Below, in pieces: positions 22,542 to 32,148 of a DNA stretch of 57,561 nt (its first letter is position 1; every line of letters starts with the position of its first letter). The stretch covers positions 1 to 57,561 of the forward strand of contig JAHJDH010000023.1 in NCBI GenBank assembly GCA_018812625.1, written 5' to 3'. A program made the translations under genes and the position numbers. Source of the stretch: Microcaldota archaeon (GTDB lineage: Archaea; Micrarchaeota; Micrarchaeia; Anstonellales; Bilamarchaeaceae). Under the pieces are notes generated by a model. It saw only the letters and a list, made by a program, of their open reading frames with translations. It was not told the DNA's origin and did not search any database.

Positions 22542-24443
22542 TTGACTTCAAATAAAATTTCAGTTGACGAACCACTAATCAGTACCGATGTAGACAGTCT
22601 TATCAGAGCCATTGCGGAGAGGAAGAAAATTTCTCTTACTGAACTTCGCAAAGTAAGCGGTATTGATAAGAAAAATATGGACAAATGGATTTCTGTTCTT
22701 GAAGATGAGGGATATATCTCTGTTGAATATGGACTTAGGGGGACCTTTATCCATTGGCAGGGCGAGGTGGAAACCGCCGAATATGTAAAAGATGATCCTC
22801 AGGAAGTTCCATACGAACAATATGAGACATATCATCCTGTTTCTGAGGATGTTCCAGGTCAGGAAGAGCCAGATCTACCTGAAACTCCAGAGCCAGAAAA
22901 ACGCGATGAAAATGAGTTTACTCATTCCATGCCTCTTGAAGAAACAGATGAAACTACAGAGAAAACTAATCAATCTGAAAATACTACTGAAGTTGAAGAT
23001 GTTGATTCAGAACCTGTGAGCGAACCTGAAGAAATTGATCCTGAAGAAATGCTCAGCGAATATCTTGCAAAAAGAAGAACTGGTGACGAGCCTGAAGTTG
23101 AAAAAGCTACTTCCGAGCTTATTACAAGTCTCGAAGAGGATGAATCTGAAGATACTGATCACGAAATTGACTTTAGTAAAATTACTGATGCTGAGCCTAC
23201 TGAAGAACCAGAAGAGCCATCAGTTGCATATGATGCTCCAGAAGAAACACTCCAACCAACAATTCAATCAGAAAAAGTTGCTGCATCTGACATTAGAGAG
23301 CTTATGGGAACTTATATGCAAGAAATTAATAAAGAAAAAGCAGCCATACATCTTCTCACAAAAGAAAAAGATAGCCTCTACCGAGAAAAAATTGCTTCTC
23401 TTGAGGGAAGGATGCAAGCAGATCTTGTTGTTTTAACTGAAAAAATTATTGAAAAACAGAGCCGACTTGCACAGATCAAAGAACATGTTCTTGAGCTTCC
23501 AGATAAAGTTGATGAGGTAGAAAAAGTCCAGCAAGCAATGGACCAATTAAAAGATGAGAGCAGAGCTGCTCTTGAGAGAACAAGAAAAAAGACAGATGAA
23601 TATATCTCAGGCGTAACTCTATCAAGAGATGTGGTCAAAGAAAGAATTGGAGATCTTAATTCCTCAATCGAAGAACAATCTCAAAGATTGGTTGAACTTG
23701 AGAAAATCAGTGACTCACTAGATATCCGGTCTCAACAATTAAGAAAAACTGTAACTGAAACTCAGGAAAAGATTGATGAGATCAATTCTGCAATGTCTTC
23801 ACTTTCTTCAGATCTGGAATCTGCAGATGAAGCAAAATCCCATGTAATTGAAATGAGAGACTCAATCAAAGATGTCGTTGCATCTCATGGAGAGGAGCTT
23901 GAATCTCTTGAGGCAGAGCTTGATGACATTGCAAAAGTAGAGCATTATGTTGTTGAATATATTAGGGATTATGAGGCAAAAATTCAGGCAATTGAGGATT
24001 ATGTTTCCCAGAGTGATGATGAGCTTGTATCTCTTAGAGAATCTTCTGAGTCCCTCTACATAAAGAAATATCTCAATGAACTATCAGATCTGACAGATGC
24101 ATACGAAACAGGCCTTGAAGATGCACTATCAAGCGAAAAAAGCATTGAAGAGAAGATTTCTGCATCAAAACAAAGAATAACAGAGCTTGTTACTGAGAGC
24201 AAAGAAATGATGCGAAAGCTTCAGGGTGATGTGTCTGATTCGGATGATTATGGAACTGTTCTAACCAATGCTAAGAAGAGAACTGCAAGAACAAAACGTG
24301 TTGTTGCAGAAAAACAATCCGAGCGGGATAAACTTTCGCAAGATTCAAAGAATACTCGAAAATCAAAACGTACTGATGCAACAAAAGCAGCCAGCGCTAA
24401 GGTTAGAGCAAGGAAAAAGGTCCAAAAGAAAAAGAAGAAATAG
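22542..24443 (+). CDS. Winged-helix/coiled-coil protein with acidic linker and basic tail
   Basis: I chose the TTG start at 22542 because it has a strong Shine-Dalgarno sequence, GGAGGGTGA, at 22528-22536; a GTG at 22533 is an alternative. The N-terminal 60 residues are a winged helix (ISLTELRKVSG, MDKWISVLEDEGYISV). Next comes an acidic Glu/Pro/Thr-rich region of about 170 residues, then a long coiled coil (about residues 250-580), and a Lys/Arg-rich C-terminus. The layout suggests a chromatin- or scaffold-type protein. The function is unknown. It ends 14 bases before the next lipoprotein gene. Confidence 0.75.
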   Translation: MTSNKISVDEPLISTDVDSLIRAIAERKKISLTELRKVSGIDKKNMDKWISVLEDEGYISVEYGLRGTFIHWQGEVETAEYVKDDPQEVPYEQYETYHPVSEDVPGQEEPDLPETPEPEKRDENEFTHSMPLEETDETTEKTNQSENTTEVEDVDSEPVSEPEEIDPEEMLSEYLAKRRTGDEPEVEKATSELITSLEEDESEDTDHEIDFSKITDAEPTEEPEEPSVAYDAPEETLQPTIQSEKVAASDIRELMGTYMQEINKEKAAIHLLTKEKDSLYREKIASLEGRMQADLVVLTEKIIEKQSRLAQIKEHVLELPDKVDEVEKVQQAMDQLKDESRAALERTRKKTDEYISGVTLSRDVVKERIGDLNSSIEEQSQRLVELEKISDSLDIRSQQLRKTVTETQEKIDEINSAMSSLSSDLESADEAKSHVIEMRDSIKDVVASHGEELESLEAELDDIAKVEHYVVEYIRDYEAKIQAIEDYVSQSDDELVSLRESSESLYIKKYLNELSDLTDAYETGLEDALSSEKSIEEKISASKQRITELVTESKEMMRKLQGDVSDSDDYGTVLTNAKKRTARTKRVVAEKQSERDKLSQDSKNTRKSKRTDATKAASAKVRARKKVQKKKKK

Positions 24444-24457
24444 CTGAGGGAAATTGG

Positions 24458-24931
24458 ATGCAACAAAAAATGAAGAAACCTAATTCTATTCCTTTTAGGG
24501 CAGCAGTTCTTGCTGCTGGCATTAGTATTCTTACTGCTTGCAGTCCAAATATTCAAAATATTAACACAACAGACGTTCAAACAAAGAGAGTTTGTATCGC
24601 AGACAATTGCTTTAATGCAACTGTGAAAACTACCACTAAGAGAGTTAAGGAAGGAGACGCCCTTAAGACAAGGGACATTCCTGGTGAAGATGGTTTTATT
24701 GGATGGGGAGTTGCAAAAATTGAAGATGATGGCGTATTACTTTCACCACAGTTTGTGCAAACATTAATTCCAAGAGAAACTAATCCAAATGATCTTTGGA
24801 AGGTTCATTATGGGAGAGAAGTTAAGGTAGGCGAATTCATACATTCCTATTCGATTAAAGCCGAAAGAGGAAGAAATGGGACTGCTATAATTACTTTTTC
24901 AAGTACCATTCCAACCAGCCTCTCCCAATAA
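24458..24931 (+). CDS. Small secreted lipoprotein
   Basis: A 157-residue protein with a basic start and a lipoprotein signal peptide ending in the lipobox ILTAC. The mature part is beta-rich, with a CIADNC pair. No family is recognised. It closely follows the coiled-coil gene and may share its transcript; an in-frame ATG at codon 5 is an alternative start. Confidence 0.75.
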   Translation: MQQKMKKPNSIPFRAAVLAAGISILTACSPNIQNINTTDVQTKRVCIADNCFNATVKTTTKRVKEGDALKTRDIPGEDGFIGWGVAKIEDDGVLLSPQFVQTLIPRETNPNDLWKVHYGREVKVGEFIHSYSIKAERGRNGTAIITFSSTIPTSLSQ

Positions 24932-25019
24932 CTTTTTGTAAGTTTAATCCTGATCTAGCTTGTTTACTCCATTCAAAAAAGAAGAAAGTAATATATTGTT
25001 TTTCTTCCTTTTATTTCCT

Positions 25020-26660
25020 ATGAAATTGCTATTTATTCTATTTATCGGATTGATGGTTTTATCTGCCGGCTGTTTAGGCGGAACAAACTGTCCAGATACC
25101 AAGGACTATGTCTGCGGTGTAGACGGAAAGACCTATGATAATCAATGCCTTGCTGACAAATCAAATGTTAAGGTTGATTACGAGGGTCCTTGCAGAGCTT
25201 CAATCTGCGATGACTCTGATGGCGGAAAGGATACTCTTGCTGTTGGACGTACATCTGCAGAAGGCTCTTCAAATACAGATTCCTGTAAAGACAAGCTTAC
25301 AGTAACTGAATATTATTGTGAAGGCAACTCGATCTCGTCAATGGCGATTCCATGCCCACTTGGTTATGTATGCGAATCCGGGAAGTGTTCTGTTTCCCCA
25401 TGCGATGACTCTGATGGCGGAATCAAACCACTTGAAAAAGGAACTGCCAGTGCATCTGGAAAAACGAGCACTGATGAATGCAAATCTGCCGGTGCAGTGA
25501 CAGAATATTATTGTGATGGCAGCGTGGTTACTTCAAAAACAGTAGACTGCAGTCTTGGCCAACAATGTGTTGATGGAGCTTGCGTAGAATATCCTTGCAC
25601 TGATTCAGATGGTGGAGAGGATGAGCTTGAAGCTGGAACTGTTACTAAAGGTTCTCAATCATCTGATGATAAATGTTCTGGGGTTACTGCAGTAACTGAG
25701 TATTATTGTTCAGGAGATAAGATTAGTAGTAAAAAAATATCGTGTGCTTCTGATTTCGAATGTGTTGATGGAGCCTGCGTTGAAATAGCTCCTTGTTCTG
25801 ATTCTGATGGCGGAAAGGACAAATTCACCAAAGGAACGCTCAAGACTCCTGATCACGAATACCAGGACTCCTGTTACAGCGATACATCTGTTCTTGAGTA
25901 TTATTGTTCTGGGGATGCATATCAGACTGAGAAAATAGCATGTGGCTTTGGCTATGAATGTAAATTTGGCGAATGCAAAGAGCTTGATTGTACACAGGAC
26001 ATTGACCAGATTGACATCAAAGATTCAATATATGATATTGAAGATTACAGTTCAGAGACCCTCAGATTATATGTCGGAGATATTGTAGAGCTTGATGATG
26101 ATCTTATCATGAGGCTTGTCAGTGTTTCAGGAACCCAAGCAACAGTCAGGATTTTCCAGGACTATGAAAAGTTCGACGACAATGACGAGGAGTGCGAAGA
26201 GGATCTGGAAGAAGGAGTCAGCGAAAATGATCTTTGCGGAGAAAACACCGGTGATGTTGAAGTCGACGCTGTAAACGATGCAGATGATTATGCTGATATC
26301 ATTTTGGATGATTTCAAAGTAATAGAGGTCTATTCAGCAGAAGGCGAAGAGCTGGTATGGCTCGGTTCATCCTGTCCGGATGATGAAGTGGTGTATGAAG
26401 AATTTGACATGTACTTCCATCCTTATCTGGATACTGAGTCTTCAGGTCTTAACCTCGATGGCTATTCATTCTTTATACTTGGTGAATATGCCGATCTGAT
26501 CGATATAGATCTTGGAGATGGAGAGATTCGCTTTGAACTTGACAATGATGACTATAGGCTAGAAGATGGAGATAAATTCGAATATAACGGCCAGGATTAT
26601 CAGGTGGACCTGTACTTCCATGATGGCGGCCTATATCGGATGCTTATCCAACTAGACTAG
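25020..26660 (+). CDS. Surface lipoprotein: Kazal-like domain plus four Cys-rich repeats
   Basis: Signal peptide and lipobox LSAGC at the N-terminus (start ATG 25020; the open frame extends to 24960). Then comes a Kazal-like domain (CPDTKDYVCGVDGKTYDNQC spacing), typical of secreted protease inhibitors and adhesion modules. Four tandem repeats of about 65 residues follow, each beginning CxDSDGG and containing EYYC. The C-terminal 220 or so residues are strongly acidic and beta-rich. It is probably cell-surface exposed. A relative with the same modules is encoded at 35502-36167. It converges on the regulator gene, ends overlapping by four bases. Confidence 0.85.
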   Translation: MKLLFILFIGLMVLSAGCLGGTNCPDTKDYVCGVDGKTYDNQCLADKSNVKVDYEGPCRASICDDSDGGKDTLAVGRTSAEGSSNTDSCKDKLTVTEYYCEGNSISSMAIPCPLGYVCESGKCSVSPCDDSDGGIKPLEKGTASASGKTSTDECKSAGAVTEYYCDGSVVTSKTVDCSLGQQCVDGACVEYPCTDSDGGEDELEAGTVTKGSQSSDDKCSGVTAVTEYYCSGDKISSKKISCASDFECVDGACVEIAPCSDSDGGKDKFTKGTLKTPDHEYQDSCYSDTSVLEYYCSGDAYQTEKIACGFGYECKFGECKELDCTQDIDQIDIKDSIYDIEDYSSETLRLYVGDIVELDDDLIMRLVSVSGTQATVRIFQDYEKFDDNDEECEEDLEEGVSENDLCGENTGDVEVDAVNDADDYADIILDDFKVIEVYSAEGEELVWLGSSCPDDEVVYEEFDMYFHPYLDTESSGLNLDGYSFFILGEYADLIDIDLGDGEIRFELDNDDYRLEDGDKFEYNGQDYQVDLYFHDGGLYRMLIQLD

Positions 26661-27163
26661 AGCTTAGTCTGTTCTTTTTTTTCTTTTTTACTTCTTGCAT
26701 CATCTACTATTGCAAGCCAGGAATCTCCAATTTTCATAAAGTAGTTTCCAAATGTTTTGCTTAGAGATATCCTCATTGGTCTGTATTTTCTTTTACTCTC
26801 AATATTAACTAGTGTTTCTCGCTCAACTTTTACCATACCAACACGTTTGAGTCTTGGTAAAACCCTATTGTAGAATGTTGCTTTGGATATTCCATTGCCT
26901 TTTACGTATTCTGAAATCTCTTCTCCACCAATGCTGATCTCTTTACTTAAAAGTGTCAAAAATCCAAGTGCAATCTCAAAATATTTTGGCTGGTATTTTT
27001 TTGAAAATACAAAATTAGCAACTTCCTCAAGTGACCACGCATTTCTGGTGATGCCCTCATGCTTATCTTGGAAAGTTCGAAGCTCAGGACTGTCATGGCG
27101 TGGCAGGTAAATGGATTCTGATGATGGAACTCCTCTTGAGGCGACTCCTTTTTTTTCTTCCAT
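26657..27163 (-). CDS. Winged-helix transcriptional regulator candidate
   Basis: A 168-residue protein with a helix-turn-helix region at about residues 85-115 (ISKATFYNRVLPRLKRVGMVKVER), typical of a winged helix. The N-terminus is Ser/Arg-rich and the C-terminus ends in Lys/Glu. No ligand domain is seen. It is the last gene of a tight reverse cluster (28748 to 26657). Confidence 0.7.
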   Translation of the reverse strand: MEEKKGVASRGVPSSESIYLPRHDSPELRTFQDKHEGITRNAWSLEEVANFVFSKKYQPKYFEIALGFLTLLSKEISIGGEEISEYVKGNGISKATFYNRVLPRLKRVGMVKVERETLVNIESKRKYRPMRISLSKTFGNYFMKIGDSWLAIVDDARSKKEKKEQTKL

Positions 27164-27174
27164 AAACTGTAAAA

Positions 27175-27675
27175 TCAGAGAAAGATTAAATCCTTAACCT
27201 TGCGGGATTGGAAATAAATGAAAGTCTCGTTTTTTGATAGCGAGTATTTGAACTCTGCCCTAACAAATTCTCCATACATATCCTTTCCAACCTCTATTTT
27301 GTCCAATATAATATCTCTAACTATGACTTTTCCCAGTATTCCTATTTTTGATTTGGTTTTTGGAATCTCTTTAATCTGTGGAAACCAATAATTGTGCTCT
27401 CCAAAGACTTCTTTTCCTGATAGTATTGCAACATATCCCAAAGCAATTCTTTTATTCGTCACTATGGTGTCAGTAGCACTATATGCATATCCATACCTAT
27501 TCATAGCAGATGTTTTGTTTGAAGGATTTTTTTTAATAAAAACTGGCAAAGGACCAGCAATCACCTTTTCACCTTCTGTCAGACTGAGTTCAGGATAGAT
27601 CTTCAATTTGGTTTTTTTCTTTTCCCATTTTTTTATGTGCCATTTACAGAATTCTATATCGCTTAATGAATTCAA
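27175..27675 (-). CDS. Hypothetical protein with PH-like strand pattern
   Basis: The 166 residues are beta-rich. GPLPVFIKK and DTIVTNKRIALGYV resemble the start of bacterial/archaeal PH-like (GRAM-like) domains, where a new strand reads LTNKRI. The identification is weak. It sits between two genes with gaps of about ten bases on each side, so it is in the same operon. Confidence 0.55.
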   Translation of the reverse strand: MNSLSDIEFCKWHIKKWEKKKTKLKIYPELSLTEGEKVIAGPLPVFIKKNPSNKTSAMNRYGYAYSATDTIVTNKRIALGYVAILSGKEVFGEHNYWFPQIKEIPKTKSKIGILGKVIVRDIILDKIEVGKDMYGEFVRAEFKYSLSKNETFIYFQSRKVKDLIFL

Positions 27676-27684
27676 ATTTACTAT

Positions 27685-27993
27685 TTAATCACCGAACATG
27701 CTTACGCCAGCTGCAACCGTGCTTTCTTCTTCCTCTATTTTTTCGATTACTCTTTTTGCAACCTCGTCTGATGCAGGCTTGGCCAGATCGCCAAGTTTTT
27801 CATCTGCTTTTTTTATGAATTCTTCAGATGCACTGACATAAATGTAGACTTTTTCTTTATCTTCTCCAACAGCAGTGCCATCCTTCATTTTATAACCAAC
27901 TCTGGCAAAAGCATCCTCTGCATATGGGTCTGCCTCTAGAATCTTTGTAAGTTCTGCTTTTTTCGAAACTTCACTTTCATATACTCTGTCCAT
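27685..27993 (-). CDS. Small acidic protein (102 aa)
   Basis: Unknown function. It is highly charged, alpha/beta, with DKEKVYIYVSASEEFIKKADEKL in the middle and Glu-rich helices. Its ATG shares one base with the stop codon of the membrane protein upstream (TAATG), so translation is coupled. It may be an accessory to that membrane protein. Confidence 0.65.
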   Translation of the reverse strand: MDRVYESEVSKKAELTKILEADPYAEDAFARVGYKMKDGTAVGEDKEKVYIYVSASEEFIKKADEKLGDLAKPASDEVAKRVIEKIEEEESTVAAGVSMFGD

Positions 27994-28748
27994 TAGTCTT
28001 CATCTCCATCTGTAGGTATTTTCACTGCATTTTTGATCATGAATATCATGGATGTGTATGATAGCGGGTATGCAAAGAATATCGTTGCAATCTGTATGAA
28101 TGGTACGAAATTCATAAGCCATACAAATGCAAACAGAATGTATTGTCCTACGAAGAACACATGTCTTTTTCTTAGAAATTCAAAGCCCAATCTAATTGAG
28201 CTGTATATGCTTGTTCCAAATGATCCTGCTAGAATGAATGATGGTGTAAATAGCATATGTATGATGAAAGTTATGAAAATTGCATATATGGCAAGAAGTG
28301 CATCCATGTACTGGTATGGCTCAAGATATACCATGTAAAGAGCAATAAATGGGCCAACCAGAAGGAGCCATAGTAATTCTCGGATAAGTAAAATCCCGAG
28401 AGATGTTGGTGCTCTGTCAACTGCATATGAATAGAATTTTGTAAGGCTTATTTTTTCTCGTTTGATTCCAGAATTATATGCCATTGAAAGTGCCATATTC
28501 AATCCATTTATGAAGAAAACAACCAAAATTCCAATTATTCCAATAACTCCCATTGTTGCAATTGATTCAAAGTTTAATTCCTGTCCGAAAATGGACAAGA
28601 ACAGGAAATACAACAAAAACAATCCTATTGCAGCCAAACTAAACAAAAGAAACATGAATACGTATAATAACGAACTCCAGACAAATAGGAATGGCTGTTT
28701 TGAAACTACATTAAATGATCTTTTGAGACTTTCTATCAAACCTCTCAC
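27993..28748 (-). CDS. Polytopic membrane protein, six hydrophobic segments
   Basis: 251 residues with about six long hydrophobic helices and a short basic N-terminus (MRGLIESLKRSFNVV) typical of a family of uncharacterised archaeal membrane proteins. No catalytic motif. It is the first gene of the reverse cluster and is divergent from PEP carboxylase; the 64 bases between them hold both promoters (TTATTTAAAG). Confidence 0.75.
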   Translation of the reverse strand: MRGLIESLKRSFNVVSKQPFLFVWSSLLYVFMFLLFSLAAIGLFLLYFLFLSIFGQELNFESIATMGVIGIIGILVVFFINGLNMALSMAYNSGIKREKISLTKFYSYAVDRAPTSLGILLIRELLWLLLVGPFIALYMVYLEPYQYMDALLAIYAIFITFIIHMLFTPSFILAGSFGTSIYSSIRLGFEFLRKRHVFFVGQYILFAFVWLMNFVPFIQIATIFFAYPLSYTSMIFMIKNAVKIPTDGDED

Positions 28749-28812
28749 CTTAAAACCTTCACGGAAGTAAATTATTTAAAGTGAACACTTAGATGTGGTT
28801 CGGAGACATTTT

Positions 28813-30279
28813 ATGAGAGAAGTTCCTAAATGTATGAGTACTCAACATCCGGATAATGTTTTTTCGCCATTTTTTTCTGATTCAGATGTTCTTGCCGGTG
28901 AGACTGAAGTAAAAGAGGCTTTTTTTGTATTTTCACAGCTCGGCTGCAGCGAACAGATGTGGGACAGTGAAGGGAAAGCAGTAGACAATCAGGTCGTGGA
29001 GAAACTCTTGTCAAAACACATGGATTTTTTCTCCAAAAAACCAATCGGAAAAGATTTTTACCTTACATATCGGGTTCCAAACCCCTCAGTTGAAAAAGAT
29101 CAGGGAAAGATTTTGCTTGAGACTCTGCACAGTATCCCTAGGGCATTTGATGTTGCAAAAGCAGCTGGATTTGATAATGCTCCAATTTTTGAAGTTATTT
29201 TGCCAATGACGACTTCTCATCTTGAGCTTGAGAGGGTGAGAAATTATTATGAGCAGATAATTATCGGCAAAAAAGAAACCAAACTTGGAAATGAGCAAAT
29301 ATCAGTAAAAGAATGGGTTGGTGATTTTCAGCCTGAAAAAATCAATGTAATCCCACTTTTTGAGGATTTAAACTCACTTTCAAAATGCGATATGATTGTG
29401 GAGAAATATCTTGAGGGTAAATCTCTGGAATATCAGAGGGTTTTCCTTGCTCGAAGTGATCCTGCACTTAATTATGGCTCTGCAAGTGCAGTTCTGCTAT
29501 CAAAAATTGCCCTTCAGCGTTTACATAATCTTGAGGAAAAAACAAGCACGCCTATTTTTCCAATATTGGGAGTTGGCGGCTCTCCCTTCCGTGGAAACTT
29601 TACTCCTAATAAAGTCAACAATTGCGGAGAGGAATACCCAAGTGTCCAAACATTTTCAATGCAATCATCATTCAAATACGATCATCCCTTCAGGGATGTT
29701 GCAAATGCTGTTGACATGCTCAATCACAGGCACAGATCAGCTCCTCTTGATATTGATGAGAAAAATGCACTGAAGCTCATAGAAAAAATGCGCATTGTCT
29801 ACCAGGGCCAGATAAAAGAAATGGCTGATCTGATCAATGCAATTTCTGCATTTGTTCCAAACAGGCGGGCAAGAAAACTGCATATTGGACTATTTGGCTA
29901 TTCCAGGTCTCTAAAAGGAATCAAGCTTCCGCGAGCAATCAAATTCTGTGCTGCTTTCTATTCTCTTGGAATTCCAGCAGAATTGCTTGGCCTCTCTGCA
30001 TTAAATGAAAAAGAGTTTGACCAGCTGCACAACTTGTATGTTAAGCTTGATGAGGATCTTCAGGATGCTGCACACTACCTTAACAAAACTAATCTAGGCC
30101 AGATGCCAAAGACTGTTCAGGATGGAATTTCCAAGGTTCTAGGCTGGATTGACTTTGAACCTGATGAAGAGTATCGTGAAATCACTACTAATGTTTACGA
30201 AAATTTCAAATCTGGAAATCCGGCTATGTTGATGGAAGGCATCAGGGAAGCTGCCTGGAAGAGAAACTTTTTGGGTTAG
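28813..30279 (+). CDS. ppcA: Phosphoenolpyruvate carboxylase, archaeal type
   Basis: Adds bicarbonate to PEP to give oxaloacetate. The N-terminus VPKCMSTQHPDN is the hallmark of the short archaeal PEPC (about 490 residues, half the bacterial size); LGVGGSPFRG and HIGLFGYSR also match. ATG 28813 is chosen over the GTG at 28795, since related proteins begin a few residues before CMSTQHPDN and GGAG lies eight bases upstream. It is followed within four bases by malic enzyme, forming a C3/C4 carbon exchange pair. Confidence 0.96.
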   Translation: MREVPKCMSTQHPDNVFSPFFSDSDVLAGETEVKEAFFVFSQLGCSEQMWDSEGKAVDNQVVEKLLSKHMDFFSKKPIGKDFYLTYRVPNPSVEKDQGKILLETLHSIPRAFDVAKAAGFDNAPIFEVILPMTTSHLELERVRNYYEQIIIGKKETKLGNEQISVKEWVGDFQPEKINVIPLFEDLNSLSKCDMIVEKYLEGKSLEYQRVFLARSDPALNYGSASAVLLSKIALQRLHNLEEKTSTPIFPILGVGGSPFRGNFTPNKVNNCGEEYPSVQTFSMQSSFKYDHPFRDVANAVDMLNHRHRSAPLDIDEKNALKLIEKMRIVYQGQIKEMADLINAISAFVPNRRARKLHIGLFGYSRSLKGIKLPRAIKFCAAFYSLGIPAELLGLSALNEKEFDQLHNLYVKLDEDLQDAAHYLNKTNLGQMPKTVQDGISKVLGWIDFEPDEEYREITTNVYENFKSGNPAMLMEGIREAAWKRNFLG

Positions 30280-30282
30280 ATC

Positions 30283-31404
30283 ATGGATTCTATTGAAATT
30301 CACAAGAAACTACGAGGGAAAATTTTTATTGCGCCAAAGGCAGAGCTAAAGACAATTGAAGATCTTTCTACTCTCTATACTCCTGGTGTTGCAGAGCCTT
30401 GCCTTGAAATTGCAAAAAACAAGGAGCTTGTATACGACTATACTTTCAAGGGCAATACTGTTGCAATCGTTACAGATGGAACGCGTGTTCTTGGCCTTGG
30501 AGATATTGGCCCTGAAGCTGCTCTTCCTGTTATGGAGGGAAAGGCCCTTATCATGCAGCAGTTTGCAGGTATTGATGCAATTCCCATTTGCCTTGGCACC
30601 AAGGATGAGGATGAGATTGTGAGTGCAGTAAAAGCAATTGCCCCTACTTTTGGTGCAATCAATCTTGAGGATATAGAAACTCCCAAGGTTTTCAGAATTG
30701 AAAAAAGACTTACCGAAGCTCTTGATATACCTGTTTTCCATGATGATCAGCACGGAACAGCAACAGTTGCTCTAGCTGGCCTTTACAATGCACTTAAAGT
30801 GGTTGGGAAGTCGCATGTCAAAATAGGAATTATAGGAGCTGGAAGTGCTGGATATGCAATTGCAAAATTGTTTCATGCAGCTGGGTTCACTGATTTAGTT
30901 GTATTTGACAGCAAGAGTGCAATCCACAAGACTCGGGATAATCTTAGTGAACACAAGCTTGAGCTTGCAAATCTCAATTCTTCTAATTTCTCTGGCAAAA
31001 TTAACGAGTTTAGTGGGGCAGATGTTATCATTTCAGCTGCTATGCCAGGTTCACTGCCTCTTGAAACTATAAAATCAATGAACAAGCCAAATATTGTTTT
31101 TGCCCTCTCAAATCCTATTTCTGAAATTTCACGTGAGCAGGCAAAAGAACTTGAAATCGATGTTTTTGGAACTGGAAGAAGCGACTATCCAAACCAGATC
31201 AATAACTCACTTTGTTTTCCTGGTTTTCTAAAAGCGCTGCTGGATCTTCGAATTAGAAAAATAACCAATGAAATGAAAATTGCAGCTGCAAAGGCCATTG
31301 CTGATTCTGTAGGAAGTCCAACAAAAGAAAAAATAGTTCCAGATGCTTTTGATAAAAAAGTGGTGGGAAAAATCCACGCTTATATCAAAGAGTTATCCAG
31401 TTAG
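30283..31404 (+). CDS. Malic enzyme (malate dehydrogenase, decarboxylating)
   Basis: Oxidatively decarboxylates malate to pyruvate with NAD(P). Catalytic Tyr in LYTPGVAEP near residue 26, the Lys in MEGKALIM, metal ligands in NLEDIE and FHDDQHGTA, and the nucleotide loop GAGSAG are present. At 373 residues it lacks the phosphotransacetylase-like extension found in large bacterial forms. It forms an operon with ppcA and converges with the Yip1-like gene, overlapping by 12 bases. Whether NAD or NADP is used is not clear. Confidence 0.95.
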   Translation: MDSIEIHKKLRGKIFIAPKAELKTIEDLSTLYTPGVAEPCLEIAKNKELVYDYTFKGNTVAIVTDGTRVLGLGDIGPEAALPVMEGKALIMQQFAGIDAIPICLGTKDEDEIVSAVKAIAPTFGAINLEDIETPKVFRIEKRLTEALDIPVFHDDQHGTATVALAGLYNALKVVGKSHVKIGIIGAGSAGYAIAKLFHAAGFTDLVVFDSKSAIHKTRDNLSEHKLELANLNSSNFSGKINEFSGADVIISAAMPGSLPLETIKSMNKPNIVFALSNPISEISREQAKELEIDVFGTGRSDYPNQINNSLCFPGFLKALLDLRIRKITNEMKIAAAKAIADSVGSPTKEKIVPDAFDKKVVGKIHAYIKELSS

Positions 31405-32148
31405 TGCTCCAGATTGCAAAAGAGAACTCCCAAGCCCACCACCAATAATTGCTGCAGCGAAAACGAAGTATGCTGCAATAATTAGTCCAATGAGAATTAT
31501 TATTGGAGCAAATATCACTGCAATTGTTCTTATGGCTGTGAGCTTATGAACCTCTTTAAATGCAAGATATTTGAGGTATATCCCATAAAGATTCACAAAC
31601 ATAGTTACAAGTGATACTGGAAGAGTAATTATTGCAACGCAGCAGTTTACCAGCGGGATAATGGCCAGCCATCTTATTGGAATAATTAAAATACTGAGCG
31701 GAAGCACGATCAAGAATGTTGCCAGAGTTGGCAGGATCGATGCATTGACATGGGCTGTGGCTTCTGCCTTTCCACCAAGAATCTTTGCTACTGCATATTC
31801 AATCATTGAATACAGAAGTGAGATAATTGGTCCTAGGATGAAGAATAGTACCATCAAACCAACGATAAGTCCTATTCCAAAACCTCCTGCAATCGGATTT
31901 GATACTAATGTGGCTCCATAGATGAGAACGTATGGAATCAGTGCAAGCAGACCAATTACAAGTCCAATTACCTGCATCACATAAAGATCCTTTACACGAT
32001 TTCCAATTCCGCCAATGTTTCCAGTGACTGTTTTGGTTGGATTAAAGAAAAATTCCCTCCAAACTTTTGTCCCTTTGTATGGGATGAAATCTGCTACCTT
32101 ATCCACATATTCTGTATATTTATTTAGATATTTATCAAGATCAGACAT
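31393..32148 (-). CDS. Yip1-like membrane protein 1
   Basis: 251 residues with a soluble N-terminal 55 residues and about five hydrophobic segments. The arrangement (WREFFFNPTKTV before the first helix, LYSMIEYAVAKILGGK in the middle) resembles the Yip1 domain of archaeal membrane proteins. It overlaps the paralogous gene upstream by eight bases. The function is unknown, possibly membrane organisation or transport. Confidence 0.75.
   Translation of the reverse strand: MSDLDKYLNKYTEYVDKVADFIPYKGTKVWREFFFNPTKTVTGNIGGIGNRVKDLYVMQVIGLVIGLLALIPYVLIYGATLVSNPIAGGFGIGLIVGLMVLFFILGPIISLLYSMIEYAVAKILGGKAEATAHVNASILPTLATFLIVLPLSILIIPIRWLAIIPLVNCCVAIITLPVSLVTMFVNLYGIYLKYLAFKEVHKLTAIRTIAVIFAPIIILIGLIIAAYFVFAAAIIGGGLGSSLLQSGALTG

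Noticed and set aside
23035-23436. ORF of 133 codons within the coiled-coil gene
   Set aside because: Leu/Lys-rich shadow frame of a Glu/Lys-rich coding region, with no ribosome site.
25200-26000. Tandem repeats as a CRISPR-like array
   Set aside because: They are coding repeats of about 195 bases within one surface protein, with no short identical repeats and spacers.
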